A stretch of DNA of 64,000 nt. Source: Amphibacillus cookii. GTDB taxonomy: Bacteria > Bacillota > Bacilli > Bacillales > Amphibacillaceae. The translations under genes were made by a program, and so were the position numbers. The stretch's first letter is position 1. Each line of letters begins with the position of its first letter. Under the pieces are notes generated by a model, which saw only the letters and a program-made list of their open reading frames with translations, had not been told where the DNA came from and made no database searches. Location of the stretch: contig NZ_JAFBDS010000005.1 of assembly GCF_016908375.1 (NCBI RefSeq), positions 248,001 through 312,000 of the forward strand, read 5' to 3'. Of the stretch, positions 33,588 to 42,392 are shown piece after piece.

Positions 33588-34967
33588 TCACACCTCATCT
33601 AATACTTCTTCCATTCTTTTTAACTTTCGATAAATAACTGAGCGATGGACGCCTAATTGGTTTGCCGTTTTAGTGGCATTTCCATTATACGTTTCCAATA
33701 CTTTTTGTATATAGCGCCCTTCAACGATTGCCGTATAATCCTTCAGATTAGTAAAACGATCTTTATTTTGTTTAATAAAATAATCTAATGTAAACCAATC
33801 TGTTCCTTTTTCTTCATTATATTCATCTATACCCATTTGACCTGTTACCACAAGTCTCTCAATGAAGTTCTTTAATTCTCTAGCATTTCCAGGCCAATTA
33901 TGCCATAAAAGTTGTTGAAAATCTTCTGCACTTAAGATAAAGTTTTTTTTATACTTTTTATTTAAATCTTCGATAAAGGTGGATGCTAATCCTACTATAT
34001 CCGATCTTCTACTTCGTAATGGTGGTATATGAATGGGAATGACATTGATTCTGTAAAACAAATCTTCTCTAAACATCCCTTTTTTAACCCTTTTCCATAA
34101 ATCTCTGTTCGATGCTGAAATAATTCGACAGGTAATGGGTACGGTTTCAATACCTCCAATTCTTCTTAACTGACTGCTTTCCATTACATGAAGTAATTTA
34201 GCCTGCATATCCAAAGGAATTTCTGAAATCTCATCCAAAAATAAGGTTCCGTCATTCGCCGCTTCAATCATCCCAATCTTCTCTTCAGTTGCCCCAACAA
34301 AACTTCCTTTTTCATAACCAAACAATTCGTGTTCAAATAAGGATGGTGCAATAGCCGCACAATTAATCGAAATAAACGGACCATTTTTCTTATCACTTTT
34401 TTTATGAATGTATTTAGCTACTACCTCTTTACCAGTCCCAGATTCCCCATAAATAAAAACTTTACTGTCAAAAGTAGCAATTTGATTACAAACACTTACT
34501 ATATTTTTCATCGCTAAACTTTCTGCAACAAGCTCTACATCTTTATCCACAGTAGCAATTTGCTGATCATTAGTATGATGATGAGCGTTAACCTTATCAC
34601 TCGGCAACTTTTCTTTATAATCATTAGAAGTGGTTATAACAAGACGAACCTCACCATTTTCATACATTAATGGTGTGGCTGTTGATAAGACACTATAACC
34701 TTTATTCGTATTAATTGTACGACAAACTCTTTGTTTTGTTTTAATCGCCTCCATGGTAATGGAACTATTATAATAACCTAAGCGAACTAAGTCTTTTACA
34801 TTATATTTTATTATTTCATCTAAAGTCATGCCTATTGTTAATGCAGTAAATTCATTTGACATTAAAATATTTCCTTCTGAATCTGTAACAAATAAAGCTG
34901 AGGGAAGATCATTGATATTTTCCTGAGTATAGAAATAATTGGATTGGGGACTAACACGGCTTTGCAT
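33588..34967 (-). CDS. PAS / AAA+ / Fis-type enhancer-binding regulator
   Basis: The protein has 459 residues. A PAS domain (about 15-120: ALFVTDSEGNILMSNE) precedes an AAA+ domain with Walker A GESGTGKE and Walker B DGTLFLDEIS, ending in a Fis-like helix-turn-helix (NATKTANQLGVHRSVIYRKL). This is the RocR/TyrR-like plan of sigma-54 activators. The sigma-54 contact loop, normally GAFTGA, reads GSFVGA, so sigma-54 engagement is doubtful. It ends the minus-strand cluster with the CoA-transferase, MFS transporter and nitronate monooxygenase and probably controls it, with the PAS domain sensing the substrate. AGGAGGTAAATAG precedes the ATG. Confidence 0.85.
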   Translation of the reverse strand: MQSRVSPQSNYFYTQENINDLPSALFVTDSEGNILMSNEFTALTIGMTLDEIIKYNVKDLVRLGYYNSSITMEAIKTKQRVCRTINTNKGYSVLSTATPLMYENGEVRLVITTSNDYKEKLPSDKVNAHHHTNDQQIATVDKDVELVAESLAMKNIVSVCNQIATFDSKVFIYGESGTGKEVVAKYIHKKSDKKNGPFISINCAAIAPSLFEHELFGYEKGSFVGATEEKIGMIEAANDGTLFLDEISEIPLDMQAKLLHVMESSQLRRIGGIETVPITCRIISASNRDLWKRVKKGMFREDLFYRINVIPIHIPPLRSRRSDIVGLASTFIEDLNKKYKKNFILSAEDFQQLLWHNWPGNARELKNFIERLVVTGQMGIDEYNEEKGTDWFTLDYFIKQNKDRFTNLKDYTAIVEGRYIQKVLETYNGNATKTANQLGVHRSVIYRKLKRMEEVLDEV

Positions 34968-35074
34968 CTATTTACCTCCTCTTTTCTGAAGTAATTATCT
35001 GTTTCTATTATATTAAGAAAACTATTCTTTACAAATCCTGTGTTTACATTTTTGTTTTTTCAATCAGACAAACA

Positions 35075-35106
35075 GGTCCTTTTTTTATCAAAGACAAAAA
35101 AGGACC
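35075..35106 (-). terminator. terminator between the monooxygenase and regulator genes
   Basis: GGTCCTTTTTT and AAAAAAGGACC form an 11-bp stem in the 226-bp gap. The regulator may therefore have a separate promoter. Confidence 0.65.
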
Positions 35107-35193
35107 CGGTTGTATCTTTCTTACTACTTTAGTAAGCGGTTCATTATATCATCGGGATGATAGTAAGAACATCCATGGTGAAATTTCATTGCA

Positions 35194-36147
35194 TTAAATC
35201 CATTCTTTTTCAACTAGTGACAAGCTCGCCATTCGATCTAAAACGTGTTGAGCTTCTTGAAACATAGTAGTAATCATTTCCTCCGCAGTGGTAATTTTAT
35301 TACACAAACCAGCAATCTGTCCTGCCATAACAGATCCTTGTTCCACATTTCCTTCATGAACGGCTTTTCTTAGAGAACCTAAAGACAGCTGTTCTAATTC
35401 CTCACGTGAAGCTTTTTTATTTTCTAATTCAAGATAAGCTTTAATCATCTCGTTTTTTATACTACGGACTGGCCCGCCTAAACTACGCCCCGTAACTGTT
35501 GTACTCGTATCATTAGCATCAATAACCGCTTGTTTGAAGTTAGGATGTGTCGGACACTCTATCGTCGTTAAAAAACGCGTGCCTATTTGAACACCTTGTG
35601 CACCAAGTGCAAATGCGGCTGCAATCCCTCTTCCATCTGCAATTCCACCTGCTCCAATAACCGGTATTGACACAGCATCTACAACTTGTGGTAATAATGC
35701 CATTGTTGTCGTCTCACCGACGTGCCCACCAGCTTCTGTTCCTTCTGCTACAATGGCATCTGCCCCTAATGTCTCCATTTTCTTAGCAATTTTGACTGAA
35801 GGTACGACTGGAATAACCAATATTTGATGGTTTTTAAAAGTTTCCATATACGGGGCAGGTGTACCAGCACCAGTAGTAACGATCTTTACATCCTCTTCTA
35901 TGACAACATCAATGAGTTCTGGAATATTTGGCATCATTAACATTAAATTCACAGCAAAAGGTTTGTCTGTTATTTCCCTCGTTTTACGAATCTCTTCTCG
36001 CAATTGATTTGCTGAGAGGCCTCCTGATGCGATAATTCCAAGGCCTCCTGCATTAGAAACAGCACCTACAAGTGGGGCTAGAGCTATTTGTGCCATCGCT
36101 CCTTGAAAGATAGGATACTTAATGCCTAGTAATCTTGTAATACTCAT
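35194..36147 (-). CDS. nitronate monooxygenase (NPD family, FMN-dependent)
   Basis: The protein has 317 residues, a TIM barrel of the nitronate monooxygenase/2-nitropropane dioxygenase family. Key segments: YPIFQGAMAQIA at the N terminus, GTEAGGHVGE (with the proposed catalytic His), and the FMN phosphate loops VIGAGGIADGRG and ALGAQGVQIGTRFL. Members oxidise toxic nitronates such as propionate 3-nitronate; the enoyl-ACP reductase FabK is a close relative and the main alternative. It sits behind an OxlT-like transporter and a CoA-transferase, so a catabolic role is more likely than fatty acid synthesis. Confidence 0.82.
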   Translation of the reverse strand: MSITRLLGIKYPIFQGAMAQIALAPLVGAVSNAGGLGIIASGGLSANQLREEIRKTREITDKPFAVNLMLMMPNIPELIDVVIEEDVKIVTTGAGTPAPYMETFKNHQILVIPVVPSVKIAKKMETLGADAIVAEGTEAGGHVGETTTMALLPQVVDAVSIPVIGAGGIADGRGIAAAFALGAQGVQIGTRFLTTIECPTHPNFKQAVIDANDTSTTVTGRSLGGPVRSIKNEMIKAYLELENKKASREELEQLSLGSLRKAVHEGNVEQGSVMAGQIAGLCNKITTAEEMITTMFQEAQHVLDRMASLSLVEKEWI

Positions 36148-36174
36148 TTTAATAACCTCCTAGATTTTCAATCT

Positions 36175-37422
36175 CTATACCGCCGGCTCTGTGCTTGCAG
36201 TATCTATTTGTTGTTTATTTTCAATTCCTTTGAATATAATTGCTAACACTAGACCCACTAATGAGATAGCTAAGGCAACGTAAAAAGCATTTGTAAACAT
36301 ACCATTGTTTGCTTCTGCAAAACGATTTGCAATTCTTGGTCCAAAGAATGCTGCCCCAGAATAACCAATAAAAGTGACACCATAATTTACTCCGTAATAT
36401 TTCATTCCAAACTTTTCCCCAACAATAGATGGGAAAATACCCATTGTTCCACCGAAACATAATCCAATCCCAATAATTGCAATTGCAAATCCAACAACTG
36501 AATTTGATAACGCAATTACCAACATCATGGTAGACACCACCAAGTAAATGGCCATTAAGCAGTACGCGCGACCAATTCTATCAGATACTGCCCCCCAAAA
36601 AATACGTCCCATACAATTGCTAAATGAATATAAACTAACGTAAATGGCTGCGGTTGCTGCGGTTAAACCAAACATCGTCTGCCCAATTACGGAAGCATTT
36701 GCAGTCACCATCATTCCAGACAAAGCGCCAATTAAAAACATCGATGCAATAATGTAAAATAAAGGTCTCTTAATCATCTCATGCCAAGAGACATCGACAG
36801 TACCTTTGTTTCCTGAAATAACTGGCGGTGTCCATCCTTGTGGAATATAGTTAGTTGGACTTGATTTCACAAACAATCCACAACTTAGGATGACTATTAA
36901 GAATGAGATTCCTAACGTAACCAATGCTTGATTTACCCCAAAGTTATCAATTAATGCATTTGCAATAGGTGCAATCACAATGGTTCCTCCACCATAACCA
37001 GCTGTTACAATTCCTGTACCTAATCCACGTTTATCAGGAAATAATTTCACCGTATTTCCAATCGTAGAGGAGTAAACAATTCCTTGACCGACTCCAGCAA
37101 GTAAACCATAAGTAATGTAGAGCATCCAGGCGGCCGTTGCAAGACCGGATAATAAAAATCCAACCCCAAACATCGTTCCACCGATAAATATTGCTTTTTT
37201 CGCCCCACCTTTATCTACTAATCTCCCTCCTAAAATCATCGGTATTGGAGATATTGCTGCATTAATTGTGAATGCCAGCATGATCTCCCCCATAGAAGCA
37301 TCAAATACATTCGTAAGTGGTAGTGCAAAAATACTAAAGGCATACACTGCTCCGACACATAAGTTAATAATGGTAGATGCAACTAAAATTATCCATCTAT
37401 TTAACTTGACATTATCATTCAT
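36175..37422 (-). CDS. MFS transporter, oxalate/formate antiporter (OxlT) family
   Basis: The protein has 415 residues with about twelve membrane helices. The N-terminal MFS loop GGRLVDKGGAKKA and the central LPQGWTPP-like segment (YIPQGWTPPV) are typical of OxlT-family carriers in Firmicutes, which exchange small carboxylates. It lies 45 bp after the CoA-transferase gene and 27 bp before the monooxygenase gene, so it should carry the substrate or product of that pathway. A cytoplasmic membrane protein; the transported acid is not deducible. Confidence 0.85.
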   Translation of the reverse strand: MNDNVKLNRWIILVASTIINLCVGAVYAFSIFALPLTNVFDASMGEIMLAFTINAAISPIPMILGGRLVDKGGAKKAIFIGGTMFGVGFLLSGLATAAWMLYITYGLLAGVGQGIVYSSTIGNTVKLFPDKRGLGTGIVTAGYGGGTIVIAPIANALIDNFGVNQALVTLGISFLIVILSCGLFVKSSPTNYIPQGWTPPVISGNKGTVDVSWHEMIKRPLFYIIASMFLIGALSGMMVTANASVIGQTMFGLTAATAAIYVSLYSFSNCMGRIFWGAVSDRIGRAYCLMAIYLVVSTMMLVIALSNSVVGFAIAIIGIGLCFGGTMGIFPSIVGEKFGMKYYGVNYGVTFIGYSGAAFFGPRIANRFAEANNGMFTNAFYVALAISLVGLVLAIIFKGIENKQQIDTASTEPAV

Positions 37423-37467
37423 AAAACCGCACCTTTCTATTAAGTAGTAATCAATTAAGCCTTATTT

Positions 37468-39051
37468 TTAGGCAGTTACTACTTTATTGTTTTTATTTTC
37501 TACTAATTCCTTTAGTTTCCCCCATGTTTCATTAAATATAGATGGATCCATTTCCTTAAGGTCAGGTGAAACTGATGGAGAAAAATCCATTTGATCTAAA
37601 ATGTGTTCTTGTAAATCGATGCCCGGAGCAATCTCAGTTAGAGTTAATTCTCCGTTTATCAATTCAAACACCGCACGCTCTGTAACATAAATAACTGGTT
37701 GATTGATTTCTGTAGCATATGCACCACTAAAAGTGATTTGTTGTACATTTTTTAAGAATTTCTTTGCTTTTCCCTCTTGAATAATGGTTAATTTGCCATC
37801 AGCAACCTTTACTTTTAAGCCTCCTGCAGTAAATGTACCAGCAAAAACTAGTTTTTTAGCTGATTGTGATATGTTGATAAAACCACCACACCCTGCAACA
37901 CGTGTGCCAAACTTACTAACATTTACGTTACCAAATTGATCTGTTTGTGCTAATCCAAGTACAGATAAATCAATGCCCCCACCATCATAAAAGTCAAACT
38001 GTGCATCATGACTCAAAATCGCTTCCGCGTTATAAGCATGACCAAAATCTTTTAACCCAGCTGGGACACCACCAATCGAACCAGCTTCTGTCGTAAGCAC
38101 TAATTGATCACTAACACCTTCCTCTGCTGCAATTGTTGCTACGTTTACTGGAATACCTACCCCAAGGTTTAATACTGTTTTCGGTTCAAGCTCTGCTGCC
38201 GAACGTCTGGCAATAATCTTTCTTTCATCAAGTGGTAAAGTTTCTAAACCTTCTTCTGGAACCTTTACATGACCAGAAAAAGCCGGATTATAGTAAGTGT
38301 TTTCTGTTTGATAATGATTTTCCGGTTCGGAAACGACAATGTGATCAACCAATATTCCTGGAACGTGAATATCCTTTGGATTCAATGTTCCATTTTTTGC
38401 CACCGTTTCTACCTGCGCTATGACTATCCCTCCCGAATTCCGTACGGCCTGGGCAATTGGGAGAACTTCCATATGTAAACCCTCTTTTTCAAGTGTTAAA
38501 TTCCCTTTTTCATCAGCGACAGTTCCTCTAATTAGACCAACTTGGATCGGAAATGATTTATAGAACAGCCATGATTCACCTTCAATTTCAATGCGTTTAA
38601 CAATGTCTTCTTTTGTTGACGGGGACATTTTCCCACCTTCAATGCGGGGATCAACAAAGGTTCCCATCCCAACCTTTGTAATCACACCAGGTCGTTTTGC
38701 TGCAATTTCTCTGTATAGTTGTGTAATGACACCCTGGGGCAGGTTATAGGCCTCACATTCATCATTTTCAATCAATTTAGCCATACCTGGAGATGCTATC
38801 GCAATTCCTCCTATCCAACGTTTAACTAATCCTTTATATCCTAAATGACTCATCCCTTTGTCACGTCGATTACCTACAGCACTTGCATGCATGACAGTTA
38901 AATTTTGTGGATGACCTGTTTGCACAAATCTTTCTTCAATCGATATTCCTAACTCCTCAGCCCAGCAGGACAATCCAAATCCACTAGCCGCTAGTGTATC
39001 CCCATCCTTTATTAATGTTGCAGCCTTCTCAGCAGAAATAATCTTTGTCAT
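37468..39051 (-). CDS. fused-subunit acyl-CoA:acetate/3-ketoacid CoA-transferase
   Basis: The protein has about 527 residues and joins both halves of a family I CoA-transferase in one chain (YdiF/SCOT-like). The N-terminal half begins TKIISAEKAATLIKDGDTLA; the C-terminal half contains VLNLGVGIPVNVATIAAEEG and the nucleophile Glu in LTTEAGSIGGVPAG. It moves CoA between short acyl-CoAs and carboxylates to activate an incoming acid. It is the first gene of the CoA-transferase/transporter/monooxygenase operon. ATG 39051 has AGAGGTG about 8 nt upstream; the GTG at 39060 is too close to it. Confidence 0.88.
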   Translation of the reverse strand: MTKIISAEKAATLIKDGDTLAASGFGLSCWAEELGISIEERFVQTGHPQNLTVMHASAVGNRRDKGMSHLGYKGLVKRWIGGIAIASPGMAKLIENDECEAYNLPQGVITQLYREIAAKRPGVITKVGMGTFVDPRIEGGKMSPSTKEDIVKRIEIEGESWLFYKSFPIQVGLIRGTVADEKGNLTLEKEGLHMEVLPIAQAVRNSGGIVIAQVETVAKNGTLNPKDIHVPGILVDHIVVSEPENHYQTENTYYNPAFSGHVKVPEEGLETLPLDERKIIARRSAAELEPKTVLNLGVGIPVNVATIAAEEGVSDQLVLTTEAGSIGGVPAGLKDFGHAYNAEAILSHDAQFDFYDGGGIDLSVLGLAQTDQFGNVNVSKFGTRVAGCGGFINISQSAKKLVFAGTFTAGGLKVKVADGKLTIIQEGKAKKFLKNVQQITFSGAYATEINQPVIYVTERAVFELINGELTLTEIAPGIDLQEHILDQMDFSPSVSPDLKEMDPSIFNETWGKLKELVENKNNKVVTA

Positions 39052-39067
39052 ATTCAACACCTCTAAT

Positions 39068-39083
39068 TGTGAATTAGTTCACA
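39068..39083. promoter_or_regulatory. inverted repeat just upstream of the CoA-transferase gene
   Basis: TGTGAATTAGTTCACA has perfect 6-bp arms around TTAG and lies in the 5' untranslated region. A second near-palindrome, TCGTAGTCATGACCACGA, is at 39103-39120. Either could bind the Fis-type regulator. Confidence 0.45.
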
Positions 39084-39127
39084 TTATTTTTCAAAAAATA
39101 GCTCGTAGTCATGACCACGATTTGATT

Positions 39128-39141
39128 GTGAAACGTTTCAC
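39128..39141. promoter_or_regulatory. LacI/CcpA-type operator overlapping the transcription start
   Basis: GTGAAACGTTTCAC is a perfect 14-bp palindrome with the central CG of LacI-family sites. It begins just downstream of the -10 at 39147-39152, a position expected to block transcription. It could be a cre site or a target of the LacI protein encoded at 2046-3008. Confidence 0.65.
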
Positions 39142-39146
39142 TTTGT

Positions 39147-39174
39147 ACTATAGCAGATTTTCAAACCACGTCAA
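39147..39174 (-). promoter_or_regulatory. sigma-A promoter of the CoA-transferase operon
   Basis: On the minus strand TTGACG (39174-39169) and TATAGT (39152-39147) are spaced 16 bp. No GG-N10-GC sigma-54 pattern was found nearby, despite the activator-like regulator in the cluster. Confidence 0.6.
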
Positions 39175-39373
39175 CACAAGAAAATCGAGATCATTTCACC
39201 TCATTTTTTTGTTTCTTTTTTGCAACAATTAACGAACGCGAATTCTAATGATACGGATTCAGCAACCCTAATTTGAGCTAATCTTGTTGTATTTAGAACA
39301 CGTTATATCTTCCATTTCACTCAAGTTTTTTGCGAGAGATACTCCTGCATTGTCTTAGCATTTGATATAACTT

Positions 39374-39503
39374 ATAAAATGAACCTTCAATCAGTGGGCG
39401 TTTTTAGAGTGAACCCGAACATTCGCTTCCGTTTCACCCACCTCAATCGATTTGCTCTACTTTCTTTTTGAGGGGGAGTTACGGACGGTTGTCTGTGATA
39501 AAA
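39374..39503 (+). repeat. structured intergenic repeat, copy D
   Basis: ATAAAATGAACCTTCAATCA and GTGGGCG start the first hairpin, whose 3' arm is lost. Then come CGAACATTCGCTTCCGTTTC, CCACCTCAATCGATTTGCTC, TACTTTCTTTTTGAGGGGG, TTACGGACGGTTGTCTG and TGATAAAAA. It is upstream of the CoA-transferase operon, divergent to it. Confidence 0.85.
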
Positions 39504-39735
39504 AAGCATGAATTACACGTTAAAATATTCGATCATTCTTTCTTTTAATGTCGCTTTTCAACGACACTAAACCCTAGCAACCATCTATTCCTGCTCCAAT
39601 TGATATTTTTTATTTCATAATGAGTCATTCGTTATCCATTTTAGTAAAAAATCGCACAACAATCTGGCATAGGAATTTATATTTAAAATCCCTCAGCTCA
39701 ATAAAAAATTTAAAAATTTTTTAATTCGCATTTTT

Positions 39736-39793
39736 ACCACACGTTAAAATCACCATTTTATTTACCTAAAAAATGGTGATTTTAACGTGTGGT
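39736..39793. repeat. 24-bp perfect inverted repeat
   Basis: Arms 39736-39759 and 39770-39793 are exact complements over 24 bp (left arm starts ACCACACGTTAAAATCACC), with a 10-nt loop. The 12-mer ACACGTTAAAAT recurs once at about 39513-39524. Such length exceeds a usual terminator; it may be a palindromic mobile remnant or a strong bidirectional terminator. Confidence 0.85.
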
Positions 39794-39903
39794 GGGATGA
39801 TTCTCTATTTTCTTACCATCATGATCATTAAGGCAGACAACAATTTTTACTACCATTACAATTGCTATATTTTTTATATTACACTATCATTATTCTGTTG
39901 GAA

Positions 39904-40050
39904 TATAAAGCGAACCTCCAATCCGTCGGCGTTTTCGTTCTTTACCCACGGATGGGTCGTTGAATCAACCAGGCCGTTCGCTTCCGTTAGCTCCCGCCTA
40001 AATCGAGTGATCTCTACTCTCTATTTTGTCGCCGACTTATCTGTGTTAAA
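39904..40050 (+). repeat. structured intergenic repeat, copy E
   Basis: GCGAACCTCCAATCCGTCGG and CCCACGGATGGGTCG form the first hairpin with compensatory changes (ATCCGT/ACGGAT). Then come GAATCAACCAGG, GCTTCCGTTAGCTCCCGCC, TAAATCGAGTGATCTC and TACTCTCTATTTTG; the 3' arm is shortened. An ATG frame across this repeat and the 24-bp hairpin is not credible as a gene. Confidence 0.8.
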
Positions 40051-40157
40051 CAAGTAGCTTTATAGTAAAATAAGGTCTAGAGCTTATTTTCTACAGATTA
40101 GAAGTTGCTGCCTTTCCTATGTTCCTTTTTAAGTACACAAAGGTTAATGTCGTATAC

Positions 40158-40530
40158 TTAGCTCGATTGTTTTTCTGTTTGATAGAACCCGATCTTACCT
40201 TGATTATCAATCGGTGTTTCTTTTGGCAAACTTATAAAAATAACACCTCCAATTAAAAACAACGGAATAATCGCCAAAATACTAAATTGAGCATTACCCG
40301 TCAAACTCGTAGTTAGGGACATAATGAAAGGACCTAAAATCGCAGCAAATTTACCAAAGATATTATAAAAACCAAAAAACTCATTAGTGTCACATCGACT
40401 AAAAAAGAATCGTAAAAGATATTAGCGCCGGAAAAGCCGATTGCCGATAAAACATAGAAGAAAACTAAAAGCTGCCAGTGTCCGCTCGCAGGAGATATAA
40501 AAGCCAAATTTTTGAAGTTTGTGAGTGAGT
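40158..40530 (-). pseudogene. UMF1-family MFS transporter, internally deleted
   Basis: Two pieces of one transporter remain in different frames. The 5' piece (about 40530-40384) reads WQLLVFFYVLSAIGFSGANI then FYDSFLVDVT. The 3' piece (about 40400-40158) reads NEFFGFYNIFGKFAAILGPF and continues through LAIIPLFLIGGVIFISLPKE to a stop at 40158. Both match the UMF1 (autophagy-related Atg22-like) MFS family in bacteria, but most of the central helices are missing and the joint shifts frame. No intact start is visible, so the gene is dead. Confidence 0.75.
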
Positions 40531-40578
40531 ACCCTTAAAGTAACAGGTGCGTTAGTTCAATTAGACAATAAAACCAAA

Positions 40579-40612
40579 CAAAACTTCCATTAAATTGGAA
40601 GTTTTGTTTTTT
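40579..40612. terminator. terminator downstream of the formate/nitrite channel gene
   Basis: CAAAACTTCCA pairs with TGGAAGTTTTG, with T-rich sequence on both outer sides. It serves the minus-strand gene ending at 40653 and possibly the old UMF1 locus. Confidence 0.75.
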
Positions 40613-40652
40613 CTATCAATATTAAACTTTAACAGAGCCATTTTTTAATTAC

Positions 40653-41480
40653 TCAACTGCTTTTTGAAAAAACATCAACATGTGCAGCTTGGTCTTCCTG
40701 ATCCGTTAAAGCTACATCTTTTTTCAAGTAAACAAGCCAATAAGCACCGCCGACAAATAATACGCCCCCGACAACATTACCTAAAAATACGGGAACAAAG
40801 TTATCAAAATAAGCACCCCAGCTAAAGTAATCAGCAAATATAGCTGCTGGAATAAGAAACATATTTGCTACTACATGTTGAAAGCCAATGGCGACGAACG
40901 CCATGGTTGGAAACCAAATCCCTAATATCTTCCCAGCCATATCTTTCGCTCCATAACTTAACCAAACAGCTGAAGCGACTAACCAATTGCAACCAATTCC
41001 TGACAGGAAAGCTTGTAAAAAGCTCGCTTCAAGCTTATGCTCTGCTAACGTGACGGTTGTCAATAAATAGGCATTTTCAGTTAGCCCAACGACATGACCA
41101 AAAAAGTACGCAACAAAAAGCGATCCAGCAAAATTGCTTAATGTGATCACAATAATATTTTTTAATACTTGAATTGATCGTACCTTATTCTCCATTCTTG
41201 ATAATGGAACAGCTAGTAAATTTCCGGTTAGTAATTCACCACCTGCTAATAGCGTTAAAATAAGACCCAGTGGAAATAGCGCCGCTCCAATAAATGTAGT
41301 GAACCCTCCCCACGCTACAGGCATATTAGCCGTGACATGAATATAAAGTAAATAGCTTAAAGCAATAAATGCACCAGCTTCAAAGCCTAATACAGAAGAT
41401 TGCAACACATTGTAATTCGCTTTTTTACGGCCTGATAAAACCGTATAATTTGCAATTTCTTGTGGACTATAAAAGCCCAT
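40653..41480 (-). CDS. formate/nitrite transporter (FNT) family channel
   Basis: The protein has 275 residues with six membrane helices. Family hallmarks include FEAGAFIALSYLLY, the LLTGNLLAVPLS turn, and GFQHVVANMFLIPAAIF with the central-pore His. FNT pentamers move formate, nitrite or lactate-like anions down gradients. Specificity (FocA or NirC) cannot be decided. ATG 41480 after AGGAAGGATC is chosen; the frame extends upstream for 37 codons without a ribosome site or family similarity. It is a single gene, followed by a terminator. Confidence 0.88.
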   Translation of the reverse strand: MGFYSPQEIANYTVLSGRKKANYNVLQSSVLGFEAGAFIALSYLLYIHVTANMPVAWGGFTTFIGAALFPLGLILTLLAGGELLTGNLLAVPLSRMENKVRSIQVLKNIIVITLSNFAGSLFVAYFFGHVVGLTENAYLLTTVTLAEHKLEASFLQAFLSGIGCNWLVASAVWLSYGAKDMAGKILGIWFPTMAFVAIGFQHVVANMFLIPAAIFADYFSWGAYFDNFVPVFLGNVVGGVLFVGGAYWLVYLKKDVALTDQEDQAAHVDVFSKSS

Positions 41481-41589
41481 ATCAATCAGATCCTTCCTCG
41501 TAGTATGTGATACAATACACATATTATAGCACTTTAAACTGCTTGTTTTTGTGAAAAATTTGTAACGATTTTGCAGGGCGCTTACAATC

Positions 41590-41744
41590 ATAAAACAAAC
41601 CTTCCATCAGTGGACCTTCTTGTTCTGCCCACTGATTATTAGCTGAATGAAGCAGGACATTAGCGTCCGTTCGTTCCCGCCCAAAATAGATGATCTCTAA
41701 CCTCTACTTTGAGGCGGACGTTTTACGGACGGTTATGAAATAAA
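41590..41744 (+). repeat. structured intergenic repeat, copy F (near full length)
   Basis: Both hairpins are complete: ATCAGTGG with CCCACTGAT, and AGCGTCCGT with ACGGACGGT. Inner CCCGCCCAAA faces CTTTGAGGCGGACG. The linker CAGGACATTAGC and block CTCTACTTTGAGG are present, and it ends GGTTATGAAATAAAA. It lies between two minus-strand membrane protein genes. Confidence 0.88.
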
Positions 41745-41754
41745 AGCAGTGATG

Positions 41755-42378
41755 CTATTTCTCCTTTGACAGCTTAACTAACGGTGGAACAATTGTCACT
41801 GTAATAAACGCCGCTAATACTGCTTCAGCCAGACCATTTGTTAAAAACACAGTAAAAACAGCGATAATAATCGCCCCGATACCGTCCGCATCAATAGCTA
41901 AAGCATAGGCATCATGAAATAATAAAGCGATAAGCCCCATTACTAAAAAGGTATGAATAATGGTTGCAATTAGTCCTGATAAAAATAAAGCGGTTTTTTG
42001 ATTAGCTTGTTTTTTTGTAACTCTATCGATCGATTTAAAAAGATAATAAGGGATGACACCAATAATCAGTCTAGGAACAATTGCAATAAATAATGCCCAA
42101 AAACTTCCTTGGCTTGTCCCCAATACTGGAATAACTGGAGTAAATGCAAACGACAATAATGACGGTGTCAGCGTATTTGTTATCATACTTGTCATACCAA
42201 ATGAAAATCCAAGTATAGCGCCAATTTTCGGCCCTAATACAATGGAGCCAATAATAACCGGAATATGAATAATCGTTGCTTTAATAACCCCTAAATGAAT
42301 AAAACCAACAGGTGTAAAAGCAAATAACAATATAATGGATATGAATATAGCAGTTAACGTAAATTCTTTTATCTTCAC
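41755..42378 (-). CDS. ECF transporter S component-like membrane protein
   Basis: The protein has 207 residues with about six helices. The N terminus KIKEFTLTAIFISIILLFAF followed by IHIPVIIGSIVLGPKIGAIL is typical of substrate-binding S components of energy-coupling-factor vitamin transporters, close to the PanT/pantothenate-like group by eye. It would dock to a shared EcfAAT module not encoded here. GTG 42378 after AGGAGAG is the start. No vitamin riboswitch was recognised upstream; two tandem CTATAAAATTAAG copies lie at about 42393-42421. Confidence 0.78.
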   Translation of the reverse strand: MKIKEFTLTAIFISIILLFAFTPVGFIHLGVIKATIIHIPVIIGSIVLGPKIGAILGFSFGMTSMITNTLTPSLLSFAFTPVIPVLGTSQGSFWALFIAIVPRLIIGVIPYYLFKSIDRVTKKQANQKTALFLSGLIATIIHTFLVMGLIALLFHDAYALAIDADGIGAIIIAVFTVFLTNGLAEAVLAAFITVTIVPPLVKLSKEK

Positions 42379-42392
42379 TTCAAACTCTCCTA

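Noticed and set aside
39052-39300. Sigma-54 (-24/-12) promoter for the CoA-transferase operon
   Set aside because: The best candidate has GG and GC 11 nt apart instead of 10 and lacks the flanking consensus, while a good sigma-A promoter is present.
39773-40057. A 94-codon plus-strand frame
   Set aside because: It spans one arm of the 24-bp hairpin and repeat copy E, has no ribosome site, and the product is low-complexity.
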